Position numbers and translations under genes: made by a program | Notes under the pieces: generated by a model | Told to the model about the DNA's origin: nothing | The model's input: the letters and a program-made list of their open reading frames with translations, nothing else | Databases searched by the model: none | From: an uncultured Microbacteriaceae bacterium | Lineage (GTDB): Bacteria; Actinomycetota; Actinomycetes; Actinomycetales; Microbacteriaceae | DNA length: 15,980 nucleotides | Assembly (NCBI GenBank): GCA_934661165.1 | Contig: CAKUJB010000030.1 | Coordinates: 1-15,980, forward strand | Direction of reading: 5' to 3' | Shown here: piece after piece, positions 6,782-14,109 of the stretch | Layout of the letters: every line of letters begins with the position of its first letter | Numbering within the stretch: the first letter of the stretch is position 1

Positions 6782-7584
6782 CTCAGGACACCACCACGCC
6801 CGCCGTGGCGACCACCACCGACACCCAGCCGGCGCTCTGCGTCGAGGGGCTGTCGATGTGGTTCGGCGAGGGCGACACCTTCAATCACGTGCTCGAGGGG
6901 CTCGAGCTCACGGTCGCCGCGGGCGAGTTCATCTCGATCGTCGGCCCGTCCGGCGTCGGCAAGACGACGCTGCTGCGCTGTCTCTCCGGCCTCATCGAGC
7001 CGTCCGGCGGGCGCGTCCTCGTCGGTGAGGAGGAGATCCGGCAGCCGCATCCCGCCGTCGGCGTCGTCTTCCAGGACTACAGCCGCTCGCTGCTGCCGTG
7101 GATGACGACGCTCGAGAATGTCGCCTTCCCACTCGAGGGGCGGTTCGGCAAGCAGGAGCGGCGCCAGCGTGCCGAGCTCGCGCTCGAGAGCGTCGGCCTC
7201 GGCGGGCAGGGTGCGAAGTACCCCTGGGAGATGTCGGGCGGCATGCAGCAGCGCGTCGCCATCGCCCGCGGGCTCGCGTACGAGGCGCAGATCATGCTCA
7301 TGGACGAGCCGTTCGCCTCCGTCGACGCGCAGACCCGGTTCAACCTCGAGGACCTCGTCGCGGAGCTCCGCGTCGAGCTCGGGCTCACCGTGCTGCTCGT
7401 CACGCACGACATCGACGAGGCACTGTACCTGTCCGATCGCGTCGTCGTCCTCGCGGGCAAGCCCGCGAAGGTCGTCGACATCATCCCCACCGAGTTCGGC
7501 GATCACCGCGATCAGGCGGCGACGAAGGCCGACCCCCGGTTCGGCGCGGCGCGGTCGAAGATCCTCGGCCTGCTCCAGCACTGA
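6778..7584 (+). CDS. ABC transporter ATP-binding protein (SsuB/TauB-like)
   Basis: A 268-residue cytoplasmic ATPase powering the importer. The GTG start at 6778 overlaps the permease stop (GTGA), with a CTGGAG about eleven bases upstream. Motifs in order are Walker A GPSGVGKTT (from residue 56), a Q-loop in VVFQDYSRSLLPW, signature MSGGMQQR (about 152-159), Walker B IMLMDEP with Asp176/Glu177, and the switch histidine in VTHD (His210). 'LLPWMTTLENV' after the Q-loop is typical of the nitrate/sulfonate/taurine importer ATPases. The length is normal and nothing is missing. A 48-bp gap separates it from the monooxygenase gene. Confidence 0.96.
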   Translation: MTQDTTTPAVATTTDTQPALCVEGLSMWFGEGDTFNHVLEGLELTVAAGEFISIVGPSGVGKTTLLRCLSGLIEPSGGRVLVGEEEIRQPHPAVGVVFQDYSRSLLPWMTTLENVAFPLEGRFGKQERRQRAELALESVGLGGQGAKYPWEMSGGMQQRVAIARGLAYEAQIMLMDEPFASVDAQTRFNLEDLVAELRVELGLTVLLVTHDIDEALYLSDRVVVLAGKPAKVVDIIPTEFGDHRDQAATKADPRFGAARSKILGLLQH

Positions 7585-7632
7585 GCCGAGCCGTCACCCC
7601 CATTGCATGCGAGACAAGTAAGGACCCCGGAC

Positions 7633-8952
7633 ATGGAACGTCGCCACGAGAACATGGCGCTGACCACCTTCATGCTGCCCGCCGGCTACCACAAGGACAG
7701 CTGGCGGCTGCCCGGCAGCCGCGCCGAGGAGCTCGGCTTCCTCGAGTTCGTCACCGAGCTGACGCTCATCGCGGAGGAGGCGAAGCTCGACGCCGTCTTC
7801 TTCGGCGACATCGTCACGGCGGACACCATCCTCCGCAACGACATCAAGATGAACGGCCTGTACGAGCCGATCTCGGTGCTCTCCGCGCTCGCGGCGCGGA
7901 CGAGTCGCATCGGGCTCATTGGCACGGTCTCGACGACCTTCTCGGAGCCGTACAACGTCGCGCGACAGATCCTCGGGATCGACCACATGAGCGGCGGCCG
8001 GGCGGGGTGGAACATCGTCACGAGCTCCCGCGGCAACCAGAACTTCGGGCTCGAGGAGATGCCGGACCCGGTGGACCGCTACCGGCGGGCGCAGGAGTTC
8101 CTCGAGGTCGTCACGAAGCTCTGGGACAGCTGGGACGAGGACGCCGTCATCACCGACCGCGAGAGCGGCAAGTGGGCCGACCTCGACCGCATCCACCGGA
8201 TCCACCACGAGGGCGAGTTCTTCCAGGTGCAGGGACCGCTCAACATGCGGCGCTCGCTGCAGGGCCGTCCGCTGCTCTTCCAGGCCGGGTCCTCCGGTGA
8301 GGGCATCGACCTCGGGTCGTCGTACGCCGACGGCATCTACACGGCGCAACCCGACCGCGACATCTCGATCGAGTACTACCGCAACTACAAGCGGATCCTC
8401 GCCGAGAAGGGGCGCAACCCCGATCACGTCAAGATCCTGCCTGGCCTCGTGCCGATCCTCGGCGAGACCAGGGCCGAGGCGGAGGAGCTCGCGCAGCACC
8501 TCGCCGATCAGGTCGACATGGAGTACGGGCGCATCCAGCTCATCGCGGACCACAAGCTCGACCTCACGGGGCTCGAGCTCGACGACCGGATCCCGCTCGA
8601 CCGCTTCCCCGAGAAGCTCGCGACGAGCCGCTCGAAGATCTTCATCCGCCGCGCCGAGGAGGGTGCGACGATCCGGCAGCTCATCATCGAGTCGGCACGG
8701 GGCACCGGCCACGGCTGGTTCATCGGGACGCCGGGCGAGGTCGCCGACCACATGATCGACTGGTTCAACCACCGCGCGTGCGACGGCTTCAACATCAACG
8801 CGCCGTTCATGCCCGGCGGCATGGAGCTCATGTGCCGGACGCTCGTGCCGGAGCTGCAGGAGCGCGGCTACTTCCGCACGGAGTACGAGGGCACGACGCT
8901 GCGTGAGCATCTCGGCCTCGGGATGCCCGCGCCCGTGCTCGAGCGCGCCTGA
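7633..8952 (+). CDS. LLM-class FMNH2-dependent monooxygenase (NtaA/SnaA/DszA family)
   Basis: A 439-residue cytoplasmic TIM-barrel monooxygenase that uses reduced FMN and O2. Hallmarks of the NtaA/SnaA/DszA/EmoA subgroup are DAVFFGDIV near the N-terminus, SGGRAGWNIVTS (120-131), the NFG after it, a RYRRAQEFLEVVTKLWDSW segment, HHEGEFFQVQGPLN, GRPLLFQAGSSGEG and the C-terminal FRTEYEGTTLREHLGL. These enzymes cleave C-N bonds of aminopolycarboxylates, C-S bonds of sulfones, or oxidise other small organics, and need a separate flavin reductase. One is encoded at 13469-13978. I chose ATG 7633 because TAAGGA (7619-7624) lies eight bases before it; ATG 7654 and TTG 7603 are less supported. It is likely the key initiating enzyme of the cluster. 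Substrate unknown. Confidence 0.93.
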   Translation: MERRHENMALTTFMLPAGYHKDSWRLPGSRAEELGFLEFVTELTLIAEEAKLDAVFFGDIVTADTILRNDIKMNGLYEPISVLSALAARTSRIGLIGTVSTTFSEPYNVARQILGIDHMSGGRAGWNIVTSSRGNQNFGLEEMPDPVDRYRRAQEFLEVVTKLWDSWDEDAVITDRESGKWADLDRIHRIHHEGEFFQVQGPLNMRRSLQGRPLLFQAGSSGEGIDLGSSYADGIYTAQPDRDISIEYYRNYKRILAEKGRNPDHVKILPGLVPILGETRAEAEELAQHLADQVDMEYGRIQLIADHKLDLTGLELDDRIPLDRFPEKLATSRSKIFIRRAEEGATIRQLIIESARGTGHGWFIGTPGEVADHMIDWFNHRACDGFNINAPFMPGGMELMCRTLVPELQERGYFRTEYEGTTLREHLGLGMPAPVLERA

Positions 8953-8957
8953 GCGTC

Positions 8958-10061
8958 ATGGCCGGCTTCACCGCGACGGCGGCGGTCCTGCACGAGTTCG
9001 GCGCGCCGCTCGAGCTCGCCGAGGTCCGCTACGACGAGCTCGCGCCGCACGAGGTCCTGGTCCGTGTCGTGGCGAGCGGCGTGTGCCGGAGCGACCTCAC
9101 GGTCTCGAGCGCGTTCCACGGCTTCCCCGTGCCGCTCGTGCTCGGGCACGAGGTGTCGGGCATCGTCGAGCGGGTGGGCGCGCAGGTCACGACGCTCGAG
9201 GTCGGCGACCGGGTGGTCGCCTGCTCGGTGAGCAATTGCGGTGCGTGTCGGAACTGCCGCCTCGGGCAGCCGTTCCGGTGCCTCGACCGGGCGGCGACGC
9301 AGCGCGGCCCGGGGGAGCGGCCACGGGTCACGCTCGACGAGGCGCAGGCGACGCAGTTCCTCGGCATCGGCGGCTTCGCGACGCACACGGTCATGCACGA
9401 GCGCATCGCCGTGCCGGTGCCGCACGACGTCCCGCACGACGTCGCGTGCCTGCTCGGCTGCGGGGTCGCCACCGGCCTCGGCGCCGCCCTGCACAGCGCA
9501 CGGATCCGGCACGGCGACACCGTCGTGGTCATCGGGTGCGGCGGGGTCGGGCTCAATGTCGTCCAGGGAGCCCGCCTCGCCGGGGCGCTGCGGATCATCG
9601 CCGTCGACACCAACCCGGCGGCGCTCGAGCTCGCCGCACTGCTCGGGGCGACCGACACCCTCAACCCGCTCGACACCGAGGTGCCGGCCGCGGTGCTCGA
9701 GCTCACGAATGGGCTCGGCGCGAGCCACGCATTCGAGGTCATCGGCAGGCCGACCACGGTGCAGCAGGGACTCGACTGCCTCGGCAAGGGCGGCACGCTC
9801 TACCTCGTCGGCGTCCAGCAGCCGAGCGAGGTGCTCGGGATCGAGTTCCGTCACTTCTTCGAGCAGAAGGGCCTGCGCGGGATCGCGATGGGATCGACCG
9901 TCCCGCACGTCCACATCCCCGAGTACGCGCAGCTCTACCTGCAGGGGCGGTTGCTGCTCGACCCGATCGTGGCCAACCGCATCCCGCTCGACGACGTCAA
10001 CTCGGGCTTCGACCGGCTCCGTGCCGGTGAGGCGGCCCGCTCGGTGATCACCTTCGCATGA
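8958..10061 (+). CDS. Zinc-dependent alcohol dehydrogenase 1 (MDR superfamily)
   Basis: A 367-residue cytoplasmic oxidoreductase. The catalytic zinc ligands are Cys43 (GVCRSD), His64-Glu65 (GHE) and Cys168 (LLGCGVATG). The structural zinc lobe has Cys94, Cys97, Cys100 and Cys108. The Rossmann fingerprint GCGGVG (193-198) is followed by Asp217 at the end of the second strand, which favours NAD+. The ATG is five bases after the monooxygenase stop without a strong ribosome site, suggesting coupling. It is a diverged paralogue of the dehydrogenase at 11065-12171 (shared LLGCGV(A/S)TG and GGVGLN). It likely oxidises an alcohol to an aldehyde, or reverse, within the same pathway. The gene converges on the LysR gene with an 11-bp gap. 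Confidence 0.94.
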   Translation: MAGFTATAAVLHEFGAPLELAEVRYDELAPHEVLVRVVASGVCRSDLTVSSAFHGFPVPLVLGHEVSGIVERVGAQVTTLEVGDRVVACSVSNCGACRNCRLGQPFRCLDRAATQRGPGERPRVTLDEAQATQFLGIGGFATHTVMHERIAVPVPHDVPHDVACLLGCGVATGLGAALHSARIRHGDTVVVIGCGGVGLNVVQGARLAGALRIIAVDTNPAALELAALLGATDTLNPLDTEVPAAVLELTNGLGASHAFEVIGRPTTVQQGLDCLGKGGTLYLVGVQQPSEVLGIEFRHFFEQKGLRGIAMGSTVPHVHIPEYAQLYLQGRLLLDPIVANRIPLDDVNSGFDRLRAGEAARSVITFA

Positions 10062-10072
10062 GCGTCCCATCC

Positions 10073-11023
10073 TCAGGTGTGCGATCGCTCGCCGAGCACC
10101 TTCCTCGCCGACTCGATCCACTGCCGGGTGAGGACGCTCGGCTTCGCGCCGCGGGCGAGCACGATGCACAGCTCGAGGGGCTGCGCGGCACGGCTCAGCA
10201 CCGGCTTCGAGACGATCGAGAGGTTCTCGACGGAGAGCCGGAGGTCGTACTTCTCGTAGGAGAGCGCGACGCCGGCGCTCCGGCCGACGAATGCGCGGAC
10301 GGTGCCGATATTGCGGCAGGTGTGCGCGATGTTCGGCGTGATGCCCTCCTCGTCGAAGATGCGAAGGTAGTGCTCGTACATCGGGGACGAGCCGAACATG
10401 ACGAACGGCTCGTCCGCGAGCTGCTGCATCGTCACGACCGGCGGCGCATCGGGTGCGCTGAGCGGGTGCCCGCCCGGCAGCAGCACCGCCGCCGTCGTGA
10501 CCGCGACCGGGAAGCGCTGCAGCCGGTGGTCGAGGTCGAGGTTGTACATGAAGGCCATGTCGATCGCGCCCTCCAGCAGCCGGCCCTGCAGATGCTCGTG
10601 GCTCTCCTCGACGAACTCGACCCGCGCATTCGGATGCGTCCCGGCGAACTCGGCATGCGTCATGGGCAGCACGAGCGGCGCGAGCGGGCTGTAGCAGCCG
10701 ACGACGAGCGGCGCGGCACCGGAGTCCTCGTCGCCGTTGAAGACCCGCTCGAAGTCGTGCAGGTCGGCGAGCAGGTTGCGGGCGAACGCGAGGGCTGTCT
10801 CCCCGGACGGCGTCAGCACGATGCCCTTCGCCTTGTGGCGCACGCAGAGCTGCACGCCGAGCGTCGCCTCGAGCTCGCTGATCGAGTTCGAGATCGCCGA
10901 CGGCGCCATGTGCAGCACCCGCCCCGCCGCCGCGAGCTTGCCCGACTCGGCGGCCGTGACGAAGTGCCAAAGCTGCCGCGTCGTCACTTTCGGGAGACGT
11001 CGTGCCTGGAGCTGATGTTCCAT
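10073..11023 (-). CDS. LysR-family transcriptional regulator
   Basis: A 316-residue DNA-binding regulator. The winged helix-turn-helix covers roughly residues 15-74 (TTRQLWHFVTAAESGKLAAA, then APSAISNSISELEATLGVQL and LTPSGETAL). The C-terminal effector-binding domain begins near residue 98 (PLVVGCYSPLAPLVLP) and extends to about 300. The ATG at 11023 has only a weak AGG upstream. It is divergent from the second alcohol dehydrogenase with just 41 bp between starts, a classic arrangement for a LysR regulator and its target. It is also the only regulator in the window and so the best candidate for the 60-bp palindromes, whose arms contain T-N11-A boxes. The effector is probably the substrate or an intermediate; this is inference. 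Confidence 0.95.
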   Translation of the reverse strand: MEHQLQARRLPKVTTRQLWHFVTAAESGKLAAAGRVLHMAPSAISNSISELEATLGVQLCVRHKAKGIVLTPSGETALAFARNLLADLHDFERVFNGDEDSGAAPLVVGCYSPLAPLVLPMTHAEFAGTHPNARVEFVEESHEHLQGRLLEGAIDMAFMYNLDLDHRLQRFPVAVTTAAVLLPGGHPLSAPDAPPVVTMQQLADEPFVMFGSSPMYEHYLRIFDEEGITPNIAHTCRNIGTVRAFVGRSAGVALSYEKYDLRLSVENLSIVSKPVLSRAAQPLELCIVLARGAKPSVLTRQWIESARKVLGERSHT

Positions 11024-11064
11024 GCCATCAACCTAATGCGAAATCGCGGTTACGGAGGATCGAG
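11024..11064. promoter_or_regulatory. 41-bp divergent promoter region between LysR and alcohol dehydrogenase 2
   Basis: Both promoters must lie here or inside the ends of the genes. A small perfect dyad GCGA-AA-TCGC occupies 11038-11047, and the ribosome site CGGAGGA (11053-11059) serves the plus-strand gene with five to six bases of spacing. Neither the TGCATATG arm nor the full 60-bp palindrome occurs here, so control may differ from the other two sites. I cannot place -10/-35 boxes with confidence. Confidence 0.4.
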
Positions 11065-12171
11065 ATGACAGCACGGCGGGCGGGCAGGGCGGCGATCGTC
11101 CGGGCCCTCGACGGCACGTTCCGTGTCGAGGCCGTCGAGTTCGACGCGCCGCGCGGTCGCGAGGTCCTCGTCGAGGTGCGCGCCGCGGGCCTGTGCCACT
11201 CCGATCTCAACGTGGCGAGCATCGACCGCGGCCGGCCCCTGCCCCTCGTCGCGGGGCACGAGCTCGCCGGCGTCGTCGTCGAGGTCGGTCCCGACGTCCG
11301 TCGGCTGCGGGTCGGCGATCACGTCGTCGGGACCGAGGTGCGCGCGTGCGGCGAGTGCCTGCGGTGTCTCGCCGGCCGGCCCACCCTCTGTCTCGATCCG
11401 AATGCGCTCGAGCGCGACCCCGCCGCGCCGCCGCGGATCACGCAGGACGGCGCGCGGATCCACACCCTCGGGGTGTCCGCATTCGCCACGTACTCGCTCG
11501 CCGACGAGCGCCAGTTCGTCGCCATCCCGCAGGACATCCCGTTCGCCCCCGCGAGCCTCCTCGGCTGCGGGGTCAGCACCGGGGTCGGCGCGGCGTGGAA
11601 CGTCGCGCGCGTCGCGCCAGGTGAGTCGGTCGCGGTGCTCGGGCTCGGGGGCGTCGGGCTCAACATCGTCGCCGGTGCGGCGATGAGCGGTGCGGCGACG
11701 ATCGTCGCGGTCGACATCGACGACGCGAAGCTCGAGCTCGCGCGGCGCTTCGGCGCGACGCACGCCATCCACTCCGGACGCGAGCCGATCGAGGAGGCGC
11801 TCGAGGCGATCGTGCCGCTCGGCGTCGACCACGCCTTCGACGCGGTCGGCGTCAGGGGGATGCCCGTCACGGCGCTGCGCTGCACCGCTCGCGGCGGCAG
11901 TGCCTACCTCATCGGCATCCCGAGGCCCGGTGACCTCGTCGAGCTCGACACCATGCGCGACGTCATCGGCCATCAGCGCAGCCTCCGCGGCGTGTACATG
12001 GGGGGCACGAACCCCGGCCGGGACCTCCCGCGCTACGCGGAGCGCTACCGCACCGGCCACCTGCCGCTCGACGAGCTCATCTCCGAGGAGATCGACCTCG
12101 CCGACATCAATCGCGCCTACGCGACGCCACCAGCACGCGGTGCGCGGGCCGTGATCACCGACTTCAGCTGA
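11065..12171 (+). CDS. Zinc-dependent alcohol dehydrogenase 2 (MDR superfamily)
   Basis: A 368-residue oxidoreductase with ATG at 11065 and ribosome site GGAGG at 11054-11058. Catalytic zinc residues are Cys44 (GLCHSD), His65-Glu66 (GHE) and the Cys in LLGCGVSTG. Structural zinc residues are Cys95, Cys98, Cys101 and Cys109. The nucleotide-binding motif is GLGGVG, followed by IVAVDIDD whose first Asp suits NAD+. It is a clear paralogue of the dehydrogenase at 8958-10061, but with different substrate-loop residues. It is followed 29 bp later by the M24-family gene and probably shares its transcript. The pair flanking the LysR gene could handle two successive alcohols or two substrates. Confidence 0.94.
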   Translation: MTARRAGRAAIVRALDGTFRVEAVEFDAPRGREVLVEVRAAGLCHSDLNVASIDRGRPLPLVAGHELAGVVVEVGPDVRRLRVGDHVVGTEVRACGECLRCLAGRPTLCLDPNALERDPAAPPRITQDGARIHTLGVSAFATYSLADERQFVAIPQDIPFAPASLLGCGVSTGVGAAWNVARVAPGESVAVLGLGGVGLNIVAGAAMSGAATIVAVDIDDAKLELARRFGATHAIHSGREPIEEALEAIVPLGVDHAFDAVGVRGMPVTALRCTARGGSAYLIGIPRPGDLVELDTMRDVIGHQRSLRGVYMGGTNPGRDLPRYAERYRTGHLPLDELISEEIDLADINRAYATPPARGARAVITDFS

Positions 12172-12200
12172 ACGAACCACCCCTACGAGAAGGAGCAAGC

Positions 12201-13352
12201 ATGACACCGAACGACGTCGCGGAACTGGGCTGGATCCCGGTCGCGGACCTCAAGGACCGGATCGCTCGGATCCGCGAGGCGATGCGCGAGCGGGAGATCG
12301 AGGTGCTGCTCGTCGCGGGCCACCAGGACATCTTCAACCGGGGGCACATCCGCTACATCTCGAACCTCGGCCGCGGCGGCAACATCGTCCTGCCGCTCGA
12401 GGGCAACCTCACCTACTACCTGCACCCCGCGCTGGTGAACTCGCCGAAGCTGCACAAGGGCGGGTCGATCAGCGACTTCATCGACGTCCTGCCGTTCGGC
12501 GACGGCGCCTACGGCCTCATCAACGACTCCGTCGGCAAGATCCGCTCGATGAATGTGCAGGGCAAGGTCGGCTATGTCGGCGGCGCCTCGATCGGCATCG
12601 CGGTCCACGACCAGCTCATCGACACGGTCGGCCGTGACCGGCTCGTCGACGCGAGCGACATCTTCTGGCAGCTGCGCACGATCAAGAGTGAGAACGAGCT
12701 CGCGCTCATGCGGCGTTCGGCGGTCATGGCGGACGACTGCCTCGACGAGATCCGGCCGCTCATCCGCGCCGGCGTCAGCGACTACGAGATCTACGCGGCG
12801 GCGAAGCGATACCTCTTCGAGCGCCAGTCGCCGTACTCGCTCGAGGTCATCGACGCGCACGGGCCGTTCATGAACTTCGAGCAGTACCCCCACGGAGACG
12901 TTCTCGAGCGTGGCGGCACGCTCATGATGGAGATCACGCCGGCCTACGGCGGCTACTACGCGCAGCTGCCGTTCACGCTGCCGGTCGACGAGCTCAGCCC
13001 GTCGATGCGTCGTCTCGCCGAGGCCTGGCAGGCCGGGTTCGAGCTCGGCGAGTCGATGCTGCGGCCGGGGATGCGGGTGTCCGAGCTGTCGAAGGCGCTC
13101 CGCGCGCGGATCGCCGAGGCGGGTGCGGTCAACCCGTTCTCGCATGGCCATGCGATCGGGCTCGACGTCTACGACGGCTGGGGGCTCGCCGACAACGTCG
13201 AGTTCGAGCTGCGTCCCGGGATGACCTTCGCGATGCACCCGGCGGCCATCACCGAGGTGGGCGGAGAGTCGTTCAGCTGCGGCTACACCTTCCTCATCAC
13301 CGAGGACGGCGCCGAGCGCCTGAGCCGGCACGACTTCACGCAGGGCTGGTGA
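12201..13352 (+). CDS. M24-family 'pita-bread' protein, creatinase/aminopeptidase P-like, metal site degenerate
   Basis: A 383-residue cytoplasmic protein with the two-domain creatinase/prolidase layout: an N-terminal domain to about residue 155, then the M24 fold. ATG 12201 has AAGGAG five bases upstream. The five metal ligands of aminopeptidase P-type enzymes are mostly changed. Aligned by eye, the first Asp is Glu244 (MMEITPAYGGYY), the second Asp is Gln255, the His is kept as His317 (GHAIGLDVYDG), the first Glu is His346 (MHP) and the last Glu is Gly361 (CGYTFLITEDG). It is therefore unlikely to be a metallopeptidase. Creatinase is a known non-metal member acting on a C-N bond, and a similar non-peptidase role is the best guess. 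The name 'Xaa-Pro peptidase' would be misleading. Confidence 0.88.
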   Translation: MTPNDVAELGWIPVADLKDRIARIREAMREREIEVLLVAGHQDIFNRGHIRYISNLGRGGNIVLPLEGNLTYYLHPALVNSPKLHKGGSISDFIDVLPFGDGAYGLINDSVGKIRSMNVQGKVGYVGGASIGIAVHDQLIDTVGRDRLVDASDIFWQLRTIKSENELALMRRSAVMADDCLDEIRPLIRAGVSDYEIYAAAKRYLFERQSPYSLEVIDAHGPFMNFEQYPHGDVLERGGTLMMEITPAYGGYYAQLPFTLPVDELSPSMRRLAEAWQAGFELGESMLRPGMRVSELSKALRARIAEAGAVNPFSHGHAIGLDVYDGWGLADNVEFELRPGMTFAMHPAAITEVGGESFSCGYTFLITEDGAERLSRHDFTQGW

Positions 13353-13358
13353 GCCGCG

Positions 13359-13391
13359 GTCCCGGGGCGGCGCGATGCGTCGCCCCGGGAC
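13359..13391. terminator. Strong GC hairpin between convergent genes, probable bidirectional terminator
   Basis: GTCCCGGGGCG (13359-13369) and CGCCCCGGGAC (13381-13391) form a perfect 11-bp stem, and inner bases can add four more pairs around a tiny loop. It begins seven bases after the M24 stop and lies before the end of the minus-strand flavin reductase gene. There is no T-tract on either strand, which is usual for terminators in very GC-rich actinobacteria. Confidence 0.65.
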
Positions 13392-13468
13392 GGGCACCGA
13401 CCCGATCGAGAAGTGCTGAGGGCCGGGACTCCGCTGACGTGGCGGGGCCGGCCGGCCCAGGGGAGGGC

Positions 13469-13978
13469 TCAGGAGGTGGCGGCGAACTCGCCGAACCCGC
13501 CCCGGTAATAAACAAGTGGTTCGATCTCCCTGGTCACGGCCTCGAGGACCCGGCCGAGCAGCACGGTGTGCGTGCCGCCGGTGGCCGTGGATTCGATCTC
13601 GCACGCGATGCTCGCGAGGGTCCCGTCGAGCAACGGGACGCCGTGCCTGCTCGGGCGGTGGGCGACGCCGGCGAACTTGTCGCTGTCGCGCCTGGCGAAC
13701 TGCCTGGCGATCGCCGCCTGGTCGGCCGCAAGGATGTTGATGCCGAATGCGCCGCGGGCGAGCACGGCGTCGTGGATCGAGGAGTTCCGGTTGAGACAGA
13801 CGAGCATCATCGGCGGCTCGAGCGAGAGCGAGGACACCGCGGAGACGGTCGTCCCGCAGGGCCCGTCCGGGGATGCGGAGGTCAGGATCGTCAGGCCGCT
13901 CGCGAATCGCCCCGCGACGTCGCGAAACGCCTCGGAGTCGATCGGCGCGGGTCGGGGTGCGATTGCCGAGTTCGTCAT
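13469..13978 (-). CDS. Flavin reductase (HpaC/NtaB-like, short FMN-binding domain)
   Basis: A 169-residue flavin reductase domain protein (Flavin_Reduct type) supplying FMNH2 from NAD(P)H. Recognisable segments are the N-terminal FRDVAGRFASGLTILTS, SLSLEPPMMLVCLNRNSS (50-67), FGINILA and the late GTHTVLLGRV with the conserved His. The ATG at 13978 has GGAGG (13990-13986) seven bases upstream on the minus strand. It is the natural partner of the monooxygenase at 7633-8952, though it is 4.5 kb away on the opposite strand. The 60-bp palindrome upstream of it matches the one upstream of the monooxygenase operon, supporting co-regulation. Length and motifs are normal; NADH versus NADPH preference is not readable. 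Confidence 0.93.
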   Translation of the reverse strand: MTNSAIAPRPAPIDSEAFRDVAGRFASGLTILTSASPDGPCGTTVSAVSSLSLEPPMMLVCLNRNSSIHDAVLARGAFGINILAADQAAIARQFARRDSDKFAGVAHRPSRHGVPLLDGTLASIACEIESTATGGTHTVLLGRVLEAVTREIEPLVYYRGGFGEFAATS

Positions 13979-14044
13979 GGTGAGGCCTCCAGGATGATCC
14001 GTTCAACGCTGCGCTCGGCTACGATACCCACACACCAAAAGTCG

Positions 14045-14077
14045 CAAAAAGTAGCTATTTTTGTATTACAACCGCAA
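14045..14077 (-). promoter_or_regulatory. AT-rich promoter/operator patch upstream of the flavin reductase
   Basis: In otherwise GC-rich DNA, this stretch contains an inverted repeat CAAAAA (14045-14050) and TTTTTG (14058-14063) with a 7-nt loop. It also holds an 11-bp dyad TTGTATTACAA (14061-14071). On the minus strand TTGCGG (14077-14072) and TACTTT (14053-14048) are 18 bp apart, a plausible -35/-10 pair giving a leader of about 60 nt. All assignments are inference from pattern. Confidence 0.4.
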
Positions 14078-14109
14078 TTCATCCGCGGTATGTCCACCCA
14101 TCCTCTCCC

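Noticed and set aside
7603..7632. TTG start for the monooxygenase at 7603
   Set aside because: It adds ten residues with no family counterpart. The TAAGGA ribosome site is correctly spaced for ATG 7633, not for the TTG.
7633..8952. Riboflavin lyase (RcaE-type) or a specific nitrilotriacetate/EDTA monooxygenase
   Set aside because: All belong to the wider LLM group, but no riboflavin kinase-like or iminodiacetate oxidase neighbours are present, and the motifs seen are family-wide. A specific substrate cannot be assigned.
8868..10970. A 700-codon minus-strand frame overlapping alcohol dehydrogenase 1 and the LysR gene
   Set aside because: It is out of frame with the real LysR protein and has a repetitive Arg/Ala-rich translation; the two real genes explain the coding signal.
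12201..13352. DMSP lyase DddP or a true Xaa-Pro aminopeptidase
   Set aside because: Both keep an M24 metal site. Here four ligand positions are substituted, so neither name is supported.
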